A stretch of 64,000 nucleotides of DNA, from NCBI RefSeq assembly GCF_001894745.1, contig NZ_BBYF01000017.1, forward strand, positions 62,001 to 126,000, written 5' to 3'. The translations under genes and the position numbers were made by a program. A model generated the notes under the pieces. It saw only the letters and a list, made by a program, of their open reading frames with translations. It was not told the origin of the DNA and did no database searches. The DNA is from Paenibacillus sp. NAIST15-1. Lineage in GTDB: Bacteria > Bacillota > Bacilli > Paenibacillales > Paenibacillaceae. This document shows, in pieces, positions 35,640 to 43,987 of the stretch; the first letter of the stretch is position 1, and each line of letters opens with the position of its first letter.

Positions 35640-37544
35640 GTGAATCTACCATGGGTCATATTTTTTATTGTTTGGATGACAATTTTCTTTCTGACAGAAT
35701 ATTCTCTGTTATTGGGTGTATTATTTGGCAGTGTATCAAGCATCTATGTTATATACCGTTATTTTAGCGATAAGAAAGAACGCGAGGCGGAAAGGCAGAG
35801 AATGATTGCTGATGCGACAAGCTATGAAGAAGACTACGAAGATAACGAGGAAGAGGAATATGAGGACGATGGGGAAGAAGAAAGTGCGGATGGTGATGAA
35901 GAGGACGAATTGCTCGAAGATGCAGCCATAATTGTAGCGGAAGTCGGATACGCGTCAACGGCTCTCCTTCAATCAAAATTAAATATAGGAGCACAGAGAG
36001 CTCGGCTCATTCAGGAGCAGCTAGAGGTGGTGCAAATTGTTGGCCCGCCATCAGCAAGTGATAGACGGCAAGCGCTCCTAACCCCAGATGGAGTAACTGC
36101 ACTTATCAAAGAGGTGTATTCCAATGAGGAGGACTTGACTGAAGAAGAACAGGCTGAAGCGGACCGAAATATAGAAGCCCTTTTGCAGGAGCTTCATGAG
36201 TTAACGGGTCTTGATGCGATGCATCAGAACATTCAGCGCCTCGTTCGACTAATCCAGAGGCTTAATAATCGCTATGATTTGGGACAAGACATTTATTATC
36301 CGAGAATTCATATGATATTCGCTACGGAACCGGGTACTTGGGAGATGAGGGCTGCTGATCTCATTTCTTCTCTCTTTCACGAACTGTTCTACTTGTCTGA
36401 ACGAACGGTAACTGAGGTGAATTATAAACAATTAATTGATCCGTACCGCCGAAGACGCTCACAGTCTACGCTCGATATTGTTGAACAGGCACGCGGAGGC
36501 GTACTTGTAATACAAGATGCCTACAAGCTGCTTGAAGACGATCGAACCGGACAGGGGCGGGAAGCGCTAGATATGTTATTTTGTTGTTTGGAAAATGAGA
36601 CTGAAGAAGATGATGAAATTCTCGTCATTTTAACGGGAGCGCCAGCGAAAATGCACCGCTTCTTGGAGGAACATATTGAAATAGGACTTTATTTCACAAG
36701 TGTGTATGCGCTCAACATTGAGGTTCCATCCGCTAGTCGGACGACTTCTCCATCAGTAGAGAAGCGGAAGGAGTCAACATCGCTGAGCGATACTGAGCAG
36801 TCAGGCAATCACACAGCAGAAATGCATTCCAATATGAAGAGTAGCGAGATATCGAATGCTGATGAATCCCAGCAAACTGATAAATTTCAACAGCCAGATG
36901 AATCGCTGCAGGGACGAACATTATCAGCAAATCCAAACTACTCTAAGGCACAATCAGATCAAACGGGGGAAGCAAGATTCGATTTACAAGGTAGTTTGAA
37001 TGAATTCCTATCCAGTGGAGTACTTGGCGAATATGCAGAATCGCTATGCCAACTTGTCCATCGGTTGTCACAATATCAAGAAGGGAAGGCAAAAGGATTG
37101 TACGTCGATATGCCTCCCATGTGTCTTGCAGTTATGGGCGGTATCGAGCCTGCTAGGGTACAGGTAATTGAACTCTTGTCTCAGGTGTATAAGAAGTGCG
37201 GCATTCTATCATGGGGGCAAATCGTACCTGTATCAATAGACAATATGGAGGATCAGGATCCAAGTTCCATAAGCAGTAACGTAATATCGAATCTCCAACA
37301 TGCGAAGAATGGTATGCTTGTGCTGCGGCTTCCTGCACAAGATAGAAATCGTACACATGCAGACAAGGTGCGTGCATTAACGGAGTCTCTGGTGAAAGCT
37401 ACGGATCGCTATTCCTCCGAAACCGTAATCATCATCGAAGGGGATGCCAACGATGTTGCCGTCTTTTTGAAAAACAGCTCAGTACTACGGATGCGTTTCT
37501 CAGAAATCATTCAATTACCAAGTTTGTCGGAAATCGGCTCTTAA
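35640..37544 (+). CDS. Membrane-anchored protein with FtsK-gamma-like and two pseudo-AAA domains
   Basis: The 634-residue protein has two adjacent hydrophobic segments (residues 4-42) and a very acidic linker (60-95). A winged-helix segment like the FtsK gamma domain follows (GYASTALLQSKLNIGAQRAR, 103-122, then IVGPP). Residues 180-363 align in order with the CbbX/SpoVK AAA domain, but the P-loop GNPGTGKT position reads ATEPGTWE (228-235) and the Walker B position reads GVLVIQDAY (287-295). A Ser/Thr/Gln-rich linker (364-455) leads to a second copy (455-628): LAVMGGIEPARV in the P-loop place, GMLVLRLP for Walker B, and a retained RMRF near 617. Both copies should be unable to hydrolyse ATP. 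The start is GTG at 35640 with a weak GGGG site. It heads a cluster with a zinc-ribbon protein and a YdcF protein. Confidence 0.7.
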   Translation: MNLPWVIFFIVWMTIFFLTEYSLLLGVLFGSVSSIYVIYRYFSDKKEREAERQRMIADATSYEEDYEDNEEEEYEDDGEEESADGDEEDELLEDAAIIVAEVGYASTALLQSKLNIGAQRARLIQEQLEVVQIVGPPSASDRRQALLTPDGVTALIKEVYSNEEDLTEEEQAEADRNIEALLQELHELTGLDAMHQNIQRLVRLIQRLNNRYDLGQDIYYPRIHMIFATEPGTWEMRAADLISSLFHELFYLSERTVTEVNYKQLIDPYRRRRSQSTLDIVEQARGGVLVIQDAYKLLEDDRTGQGREALDMLFCCLENETEEDDEILVILTGAPAKMHRFLEEHIEIGLYFTSVYALNIEVPSASRTTSPSVEKRKESTSLSDTEQSGNHTAEMHSNMKSSEISNADESQQTDKFQQPDESLQGRTLSANPNYSKAQSDQTGEARFDLQGSLNEFLSSGVLGEYAESLCQLVHRLSQYQEGKAKGLYVDMPPMCLAVMGGIEPARVQVIELLSQVYKKCGILSWGQIVPVSIDNMEDQDPSSISSNVISNLQHAKNGMLVLRLPAQDRNRTHADKVRALTESLVKATDRYSSETVIIIEGDANDVAVFLKNSSVLRMRFSEIIQLPSLSEIGS

Positions 37545-37631
37545 CCATGTGATGCAACATATTGGAGTAGCGTAAGATGAGGACTGGGTGTCATTCTATC
37601 TTCTGCAAATAGAACAGGGGGAATGTAGCAC

Positions 37632-37928
37632 ATGGGGATTGTTGTCGTTATCATTATTGCAGGTATTGGTTTATATATTTGGTACCATCTGATTCAATCT
37701 GCCATTGAACAGTCGAAGATGGCCCAACATATCAAAGAAATTCGAGATTTGTTGGTTGAACTGCATAAGGATAAGAATATACAGACCCAGACGCAAGTAC
37801 AAGAAACCCCTGATTCTGTTCAGCCAAGACAAGATACTGAATGTTGTCCGGCCTGCGGCATACGGGTAAGTATGGATGATACCGTATGTCCTGAATGTGG
37901 GTTGACCCTGGCGAATACGGAGAATTAG
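37632..37928 (+). CDS. Small membrane protein with zinc ribbon
   Basis: The 98-residue protein has one N-terminal membrane segment (VVIIIAGIGLYIWYHLI), a short charged helix, a Gln/Thr-rich linker and a C-terminal zinc ribbon with two CPxCG-type pairs (CPACG and CPECG, residues about 74-90). The start ATG follows AGGGGGA. It lies 87 bp after the pseudo-AAA gene and five bp before the YdcF gene, so all three are likely co-transcribed. Partner binding rather than catalysis is the natural guess. Confidence 0.7.
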   Translation: MGIVVVIIIAGIGLYIWYHLIQSAIEQSKMAQHIKEIRDLLVELHKDKNIQTQTQVQETPDSVQPRQDTECCPACGIRVSMDDTVCPECGLTLANTEN

Positions 37929-37938
37929 GAGCGTGAAG

Positions 37939-38673
37939 ATGAAAAGCTGGAGTCGTAAGTCAATGCTCGTCGATCTTGGTTTGATTGGGCTATGTGTTGT
38001 ATTGTTTATCGTTTATGGAAGAACTTTCGAAGTCGGCTTCGCGTGTTCGCTTAGCTTCCTGTATATTCTGTTGCGTAAAATTGACTTTCAGAAGTATAAA
38101 TGGTTGCGGAATCTATTCTTGATTTGTACGTCCATAGGTTTAATGCTGTTCGTTGTAGTGGAATCGCTCATTATATCTGAGATGGGGACAGATGATCGTA
38201 ATCAGGCACAAGTCGATTATGTAATTGTTCTAGGTTCAGGATTAAGAGGCACGAAGCTCTCAGCAACGCTGCAAGATAGACTTGATGCAAGCTTGCCTTA
38301 TATTCGAGCCAACCCTCAAGTTCCCGTAATTGTATCGGGAGGTCAGGGGCCAGGTGAAGATATACCTGAAGCAAGTGCAATGGAAGATTATTTAATACAG
38401 AATGGGATACCTAAGGAACGCATACTTGCTGAACGGAAGTCAACCTCAACGAAGGAGAATCTACTCTATTCACAGACTCTGCTTCGAGAACAAGGTGCAT
38501 TAGGCAACAAGTTAATGATTGTCACAAGTGATTTCCACATGTATCGCTCGAAGATGCTCGCCAGGAAGATTGGGTTTGAGCCGTACGGAATATCAAGCAG
38601 TTCCCCTAATCATCTGAAACCGACGAATATGATTCGTGAATTTTTAGCGATGGTGAAGGCGGTTTTGTTTTGA
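37939..38673 (+). CDS. YdcF/DUF218 family protein
   Basis: The 244-residue protein has two to three N-terminal membrane segments (residues about 10-75) and then the DUF218 domain. Visible parts are YVIVLGSGLRGTKLSATLQDRLDASLPY, VSGGQGPGEDIPEASAMEDYLIQNGIP, STSTKENLLYS and VTSDFHMYRSKMLARKIG. Family members such as SanA and YdcF bind nucleotide-like ligands and affect envelope integrity. ATG at 37939 is chosen for its spacing to AGGAG; GTG at 37933 is too close to that site. Confidence 0.8.
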   Translation: MKSWSRKSMLVDLGLIGLCVVLFIVYGRTFEVGFACSLSFLYILLRKIDFQKYKWLRNLFLICTSIGLMLFVVVESLIISEMGTDDRNQAQVDYVIVLGSGLRGTKLSATLQDRLDASLPYIRANPQVPVIVSGGQGPGEDIPEASAMEDYLIQNGIPKERILAERKSTSTKENLLYSQTLLREQGALGNKLMIVTSDFHMYRSKMLARKIGFEPYGISSSSPNHLKPTNMIREFLAMVKAVLF

Positions 38674-38737
38674 ATAAATTAGCGGTAAGGGAGATTCCTC
38701 ATGCACAAGTGCTCGGGGATCTCCCTATTTGTGTATG

Positions 38738-39364
38738 CTAGGGAACGATGTTAAGATACGATAGCCATTTTCGTATAAGATTGTATACCAAATCTGCAAC
38801 TACAATCCCTGCCGCCACATCCATAAATACATGCTGCTTCACAAACAATGTCGATACTATGATTGCCCATGAGAGGATGAGGACAATGGCTCGTAAATAG
38901 GGGAAGCGATGCTGTGAATCTGGGTCGGATACAGCCTTAATCATAAGATAGGATGTGAAGACATGAATGCTTGGGAAGCAGTTGAATGGTGCATCTGTTT
39001 GATACACAAGCTGTACAAGAGCTGTCAGCAATCCAGGCTCTCCTATTTCAGGACGTGGTACAGTCGTTTGATATACTGCATAGACCATATAACAGATGAC
39101 CAGTCCGGCACAGAGGGAGAGCAGCGTTCGATAGTACACATTTCTTTGCTTCCTGAAGACCAGCACAAGTACGGTGAAAATATAGGGATACCAAATCACG
39201 TAGGGAATGATAAATGCAGGGATAAAGGGGATTTCCTGATCCAAATCAGTCGATAGGTCATGAACGATCGTATTCCCATGGTTTAATAACCCGTAACAGA
39301 TGTTAAGCACCGGGATTGCTAATAGCCACAGCAGGGGAATATATGCCGAGAGCTTTCGATTCAT
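38738..39364 (-). CDS. PAP2 superfamily membrane phosphatase
   Basis: The 208-residue protein has about six hydrophobic segments and the second and third PAP2 motifs: NCFPSIHVFTSYLM (near residues 126-139) and KQHVFMDVAAGIVVADL (near residues 172-188). The first motif is weak. It resembles the subgroup related to inositol-phosphoceramide synthases and phospholipid phosphatases, distinct from the BcrC protein at 10033. It converges on the YdcF gene and diverges from the MFS exporter gene. Confidence 0.8.
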   Translation of the reverse strand: MNRKLSAYIPLLWLLAIPVLNICYGLLNHGNTIVHDLSTDLDQEIPFIPAFIIPYVIWYPYIFTVLVLVFRKQRNVYYRTLLSLCAGLVICYMVYAVYQTTVPRPEIGEPGLLTALVQLVYQTDAPFNCFPSIHVFTSYLMIKAVSDPDSQHRFPYLRAIVLILSWAIIVSTLFVKQHVFMDVAAGIVVADLVYNLIRKWLSYLNIVP

Positions 39365-39676
39365 CTTCGCTCATCCTTTCTTTTACGAACTTGAACTCAT
39401 CGTAAAGCATAAAACTATAGACGAACCGTATGAAAAGCTGAAGAATGTATGAAGAACGGATGAGAACAATACAGCTTTTCTTTTTGTGATGAATAAGGGT
39501 TGTAAATACGGGGATATCGTAGTAAACTTTGATTATTGTTTCAGGTGTAACAATATTGGTAGTCTCATTTTAGATGTCTATATCATTTTCATACCCATAT
39601 CGTTACATATGTAACAATAAATCGAGTACTAGATTACGTAATGAGCAATCCAGAGATCTGATGAGGAGGAAAGCGA
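39365..39676 (+). other. Divergent intergenic region between the PAP2 and MFS genes
   Basis: The 312-bp region should carry promoters for both genes. Apart from the 14-bp palindrome at 39602-39615 no specific element is clear. Confidence 0.4.
39602..39615. promoter_or_regulatory. Perfect 14-bp palindrome, possible operator
   Basis: GTTACATATGTAAC is a perfect inverted repeat about 60 bp before the MFS start. A GTGTAACAATATTG sequence with a related GTAAC core lies about 55 bp further upstream. A dimeric repressor site controlling the exporter is plausible; no regulator gene is adjacent. Confidence 0.45.
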
Positions 39677-40876
39677 ATGCAATCAAATTCTAAGCTAATT
39701 TTATACGTAGTATGTCTAAGCACGTTCTTCGCATCATTGATGCAAAACATCTATTCCCCGATTATTCCGCTGTTACGTGATACCTTTCATGTGTCGCTAT
39801 CGATGGTGAACGCATCGGTCTCGATTTTCATTTTTATCGTTGCGATCATGCAAATTGGGTGTGGGGCACTCATTGATGTGAAGGGTGCAAGGTATATATT
39901 AATGCCTAGCATTGCTATATCGATTGCTGCTAGTATCGGCTGCGCAGTGTCGGAGGATTTTACTTTGTTTCTCGTATTTCGCGCATTGCAAGCTGTAGGG
40001 ACAGCATCGATTCCGTTAATTGCAGCTACCACCATTGGGAAGCTATACCAAGGAGCGGAGCGGGGCAGTGCAATGGGGACTTATCAGATGCTAATGTCAA
40101 TTGCTCCCGCTGTTTCCCCCGTGCTTGGTGGATGGATAGGAGGGAAATATAATTATCCCGGCATCTTCTGGTTCCTCACTGGCGTGTCGCTATTATTGCT
40201 GCTTGGGAATGGATTATACTTTCCGAAGGATCAGAGGAATCGGTCAGCTTCCATAAATATTCGCAGGATGATCGTTCAATATGGTATTGTGTTACGAAGC
40301 CAAGTCGGGAGAGGAATTCTTATGATTAGCTTCTTGTATTTCTTCCTGTACTTCGCACTCATCGTATATTTGCCTGCGCTTCTGACAGATCAATATCACA
40401 TGAGCTTGACGATTGTCGGCTTGCTCTACCTTCCTATGGCGGTCAGTATGATACTGGGAACTGTGGTATACAAATCAATTCAAGCTAAAATCGATCAACG
40501 TCGTTTACTGCTCTACAGTAATCTAATGGCAGCATGCAGCATTCTTATATTTGCTCTGACTGAATCGTACTCTTTAGTAGGGCTGTCAATTGGTTTGTTC
40601 TTGTACGGCACAGCAGGTGGGTTGATTGCGCCTCTCTATTCAACCATGATTAGCAGCGAGTTCGAAGAACAGAGAGCAAGTGCATTAGGCTTGTACAATC
40701 TGATCCGCTATGTTGGGATGTCGGCCGGGCCGCTTATTTGTGGTCTGATTATCGTGAACTTTGGTTCAAGCATGACATTTGCTGCCTTCGGCGTACTGTT
40801 TGTCGTGCTCTCGATATGGATGGTTAAACGGGTATCTACCCAACATGTTACCCAACCAGTTGCCAAAGAAATATAA
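39677..40876 (+). CDS. MFS multidrug exporter, DHA1 (12-TM) family
   Basis: The 399-residue protein has 12 hydrophobic segments. The TM2-3 loop is GALIDVKGARYILMP, and a motif C-like APAVSPVLGGWIGGKY lies in TM5, as in proton-driven drug antiporters of the Bmr/Blt/Bcr type. The start ATG follows GAGGAGG. The substrate is unknown. Confidence 0.85.
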   Translation: MQSNSKLILYVVCLSTFFASLMQNIYSPIIPLLRDTFHVSLSMVNASVSIFIFIVAIMQIGCGALIDVKGARYILMPSIAISIAASIGCAVSEDFTLFLVFRALQAVGTASIPLIAATTIGKLYQGAERGSAMGTYQMLMSIAPAVSPVLGGWIGGKYNYPGIFWFLTGVSLLLLLGNGLYFPKDQRNRSASINIRRMIVQYGIVLRSQVGRGILMISFLYFFLYFALIVYLPALLTDQYHMSLTIVGLLYLPMAVSMILGTVVYKSIQAKIDQRRLLLYSNLMAACSILIFALTESYSLVGLSIGLFLYGTAGGLIAPLYSTMISSEFEEQRASALGLYNLIRYVGMSAGPLICGLIIVNFGSSMTFAAFGVLFVVLSIWMVKRVSTQHVTQPVAKEI

Positions 40877-40920
40877 CAAATGCTTCCGTCTCTGTTGATT
40901 TGTATGTATAATTATGGGAT

Positions 40921-41151
40921 GTGAAGCTGATTGTTACATTCTGTTCGCTTTATATGGACATCATGACCTGGCTTTGTTACGAGACCGGGTTATTTGTCTA
41001 TTCTGAAACAGTACCTTTCGAGAATGGGCATGAAGCCACTATTCGCTGGGGGATATGGCATATTGCTGATCATAGCAGACATCATTTTGCAAATATTGTG
41101 TTCATGAAGAAGCTCTACGAGCGGGAAGTTTTACATCGTGACCATACATGA
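40921..41151 (+). pseudogene. DinB-like C-terminal fragment
   Basis: A 76-codon frame ends with IRWGIWHIADHSRHHFANIVFMKKLYE, which looks like the last metal-binding helix of DinB/YfiT-type four-helix proteins. The earlier helices are not recognisable and the frame opens at a GTG without a ribosome site. It is more likely a remnant than a full gene. Confidence 0.35.
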
Positions 41152-41183
41152 GAGAACCCCGAACAAAAGAGAGGGAGGGGAGA

Positions 41184-41837
41184 ATGTTGCTGAAGCCAGG
41201 GCTAATTTATTTGGGGGCGACACTTGTTGGTATCGTTCTGATATCCATGCATCACTTAGGACGTTCCTTCGGAGATGAGATCTTTCTCTTTCTTGGTCTA
41301 TCGCCGTGGGTACAAATGGATGGTGGGAGTTGGCATCCGCCTGTTATTTTTGGTATCCTTTTATTAATTGTTGGAATTCGGGGTGCAGCTCGCTCTTATA
41401 ATCATCCAAAGCTAGCAAAACGGCTGATTATCGGGTGTATTTTGTTTGCGATGGCATCCCCTACGGTTAGCAAAGGTGTGATGTTCACCGTGAAATATTT
41501 CGCATCGGGGATATCTTCGTTAGACTACGCAAAGAAGGGCAGCAGCTGCTCGACTGTGCAATATTCTGAAGATGTGAAGCAGCTGACCACTATTTGCACA
41601 TTTACCGTATATAATTACGGTGAAGAAACAAATGTCCGCATTCGTCCCATGCGATTGATGAATGACGAAACTATTGAGTTTGATTTTCAAAGTGTAGAGC
41701 TGATCCCTCACCAGAAAAATAGTGTGACCGCGGAATACCGTGTCTATGCGAGAGATTCTACGGCTTTTTACAGCGGGAGATCGAACGAGATTGGAGCGGA
41801 ATTGGAGTTGTTTGGTGAAACTAAAAGCGATAAATAA
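41184..41837 (+). CDS. Hypothetical membrane protein
   Basis: The 217-residue protein has three hydrophobic segments in the first 115 residues and then an extracellular beta-rich domain with two Cys residues (SSCSTVQY and TTICTFTVYNYG) that could form a disulfide. ATG at 41184 is chosen because GAGGGAGGGG lies just upstream. The signal peptidase gene follows by 15 bp, so the two are co-transcribed, but no functional link is known. Confidence 0.65.
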   Translation: MLLKPGLIYLGATLVGIVLISMHHLGRSFGDEIFLFLGLSPWVQMDGGSWHPPVIFGILLLIVGIRGAARSYNHPKLAKRLIIGCILFAMASPTVSKGVMFTVKYFASGISSLDYAKKGSSCSTVQYSEDVKQLTTICTFTVYNYGEETNVRIRPMRLMNDETIEFDFQSVELIPHQKNSVTAEYRVYARDSTAFYSGRSNEIGAELELFGETKSDK

Positions 41838-41852
41838 GAAAGGAACCGAACT

Positions 41853-42350
41853 ATGTGGAAAACGTTGAAGCAGTGGATTCCAAGTGTAATTGTCGCAGTC
41901 GGTCTGTCATTATTCATTAAAGCATATGTCGCTGAAGCGATGAGTGTCCCGACTGGCTCGATGATCCCGACGATAGAGAAGAAGGATCACTTGATCGTTG
42001 AGAAAATGATGTGGTTAACCGATCTAAAGCATGGGGATATTGTTGTATTTTATCCGCCAGTTGCGGAAGACCGGTATGTGAAACGGCTTATCGGCTTGCC
42101 GGGAGATCGTATCGAAGTTAAGAATGGACAGTTGTATCGGAATGATGCTCCCGTCGAGGAGCCATATATTCAGGAAAAGATGAACTATTCCTATGGCCCG
42201 ATCACGGTGCCGCAGGATCATTATTTTTTCCTTGGAGATAACCGAAACAACAGCTCTGATTCCCATCTTTGGGATAAGCCGTTCGTGAGCACAGACGCAA
42301 TAATCGGCAAGGTGCTGGCTGTTGTACCGACACATATTTTTAGCCAATAG
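41853..42350 (+). CDS. Signal peptidase I
   Basis: The 165-residue enzyme has one N-terminal membrane anchor (residues 9-25) and the type I signal peptidase motifs: nucleophile Ser36 in PTGSMIPTI, general-base Lys77 in DRYVKRLIGLPGD, and the GDNRNNSSDSH box. It removes signal peptides from secreted precursors on the outer face of the membrane. The length is typical of Bacillus SipS/SipT proteins. A terminator follows. Confidence 0.92.
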   Translation: MWKTLKQWIPSVIVAVGLSLFIKAYVAEAMSVPTGSMIPTIEKKDHLIVEKMMWLTDLKHGDIVVFYPPVAEDRYVKRLIGLPGDRIEVKNGQLYRNDAPVEEPYIQEKMNYSYGPITVPQDHYFFLGDNRNNSSDSHLWDKPFVSTDAIIGKVLAVVPTHIFSQ

Positions 42351-42388
42351 GCGTCGCCATTTATCCATTCATACAAGTAGAAGCTATA

Positions 42389-42436
42389 AGACCTCACCTG
42401 TGATTACCTGCTATTAATCAAGGGTGGGGTCTTTTT
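42389..42436 (+). terminator. Rho-independent terminator after signal peptidase
   Basis: GACCTCACC pairs with GGTGGGGTC (one G-T pair), with an inner GATTA/TAATC stem, and TTTTT follows. Confidence 0.85.
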
Positions 42437-42550
42437 ATGCAAGGTATGACCCTCGATATGTATTTGGAACCTCTGTTGCAGAACATCAATATTTCCCATA
42501 GCTATTCAAGCATAGATGGAAGGATTGGGATTGGCATTGGTAGCGGGGAA

Positions 42551-42596
42551 AAGAAAACCCTCTGTATGCTGAGCCTATTAGCTCGCAACAGAGGGT
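42551..42596 (-). terminator. Terminator of the sugar-phosphate operon
   Basis: On the minus strand ACCCTCTGT pairs with ACAGAGGGT, with an inner GAGC/GCTC stem, followed by TTTTCTTTTC. It lies 45 bp after the transporter stop. Confidence 0.85.
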
Positions 42597-42640
42597 GTGT
42601 TCATGGTAAGTTAAATAAGTAATTCCAAGTCTCGATTCAC

Positions 42641-43984
42641 TTATGCTTGATTTGCAGTATTGCGAATATGCTTCTTGCGGCCGATCTGAATAAGCGTCAA
42701 GAAGAATGCTGCCAATACACCGCTTCCAAGCAGCATCAGGAAGCAGCCGTTCCAGCCGGAGGATTCAACGATAAATCCAACGAGTGCGCTTGCAGTCAAG
42801 TTACCGAACAAGTAAGCGAACAAACCAGTCAAACCAACCGTTGTACCTACAGCGAACTTCGGTACGAAGTCGATTGCGCTAAGGCCAATCAAGAACTGTG
42901 GTACATAGATGAGACAGCCGATAATGGATACGGCGATCGTAATTACCAGCACGTCCGAAGACTGCCAATATACGAGCGTAGCCAACAAGACTCCGACCAT
43001 GCTGATGATACAGAGCGGCATCCGGTTGCCTTTGAACAACTTGTCGCTAAGGATACCGACTACGAGCGAGCTTACAATTGCTGCCCATTCGAATACAGCA
43101 AATGCAACATGAGATTGCGATTGTGTGAAGCCTTTTTCTTCCGTCAAGTATAATGGTACCCAGTTCAAGACACCGAAGCGAATAAAGTAGACGAATACGT
43201 TCGACAAGCACAGGAACCAGATAAATTTGTTTTTAAGTACGTATTTAAACAAGATTTCTTTCAAGGACAGCTTGTCGCCGTCTGGATTGCGTTCTACATC
43301 ATCATAATCGTTGCGATATTCGTCGATTGGCGGAAGGCCGATCGATTGTGGCGTATCCTTACCGGAGAACCATACGAATACGGCGATAACCATGGCCATA
43401 ATCGAGGGAACGACGAAAATTGCGGATTGCCAGTAAGCATTGCCGAGAACCCCTAATGCAACACCGACGATTGGTGCAATAAGACCTCCGCCGATATTAT
43501 GGGATGTATTCCAGATTCCCATATAAGTACCGCGCTCTTTCTTCGAGAACCAGTTCGCCAGGGTGATACTGCAAGGAGGAGCACCCATGCCTTGGAACAT
43601 CCCGTTCACGATAAGAAGCATGAAAATGAGACCGAACGTGGAAGAAGAGCCCATGATAAGGTTAATAATGGCAGACAAGAACAAACCAACAGCGATAAAG
43701 CGCTGTGTATGGGCTTTATCTGCCAAGTTCCCCATGAAGAACTTGCTTATCCCGTAAGTGACGGCGAGTGCCGAGCTCAACAAACCAATTTGTGAAGTGG
43801 TAAACCCGAGCTCACTCTTTAAATAAGGTGTGGATAACGTAAAGTTGCTACGTACTAAGTAGTAGCCTGCATAACCGATAGAAATACCGATCAATGTACG
43901 AATCCGGAAGATTCGGTACAATTTCGCGATCATGTGCTCCGGCAATCGAGGTATGGCGGGAGCTTTTTTCAACCAAGCAAACAT
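42641..43984 (-). CDS. Organophosphate:phosphate antiporter, UhpT/PgtP type
   Basis: The 447-residue MFS protein belongs to the OPA family: GYAGYYLVRSNFTLSTPYL in TM1 with the Arg used for phosphate binding, SKFFMGNLADKAHTQRF, a MFQGMGAPPCSITLANWFSKKERGTYMGIWNTSHNIGG block, and a long central loop. These carriers import sugar phosphates, glycerol phosphate or phosphoglycerates in exchange for phosphate. It is the last gene of a five-gene operon with a binding lipoprotein and a two-component system, as in Hpt and Pgt systems. The exact substrate cannot be fixed. Confidence 0.88.
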   Translation of the reverse strand: MFAWLKKAPAIPRLPEHMIAKLYRIFRIRTLIGISIGYAGYYLVRSNFTLSTPYLKSELGFTTSQIGLLSSALAVTYGISKFFMGNLADKAHTQRFIAVGLFLSAIINLIMGSSSTFGLIFMLLIVNGMFQGMGAPPCSITLANWFSKKERGTYMGIWNTSHNIGGGLIAPIVGVALGVLGNAYWQSAIFVVPSIMAMVIAVFVWFSGKDTPQSIGLPPIDEYRNDYDDVERNPDGDKLSLKEILFKYVLKNKFIWFLCLSNVFVYFIRFGVLNWVPLYLTEEKGFTQSQSHVAFAVFEWAAIVSSLVVGILSDKLFKGNRMPLCIISMVGVLLATLVYWQSSDVLVITIAVSIIGCLIYVPQFLIGLSAIDFVPKFAVGTTVGLTGLFAYLFGNLTASALVGFIVESSGWNGCFLMLLGSGVLAAFFLTLIQIGRKKHIRNTANQA

Positions 43985-43987
43985 TTT

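Noticed and set aside
42437-42622. 61-codon frame between two terminators
   Set aside because: It overlaps the minus-strand operon terminator and lacks a ribosome site.
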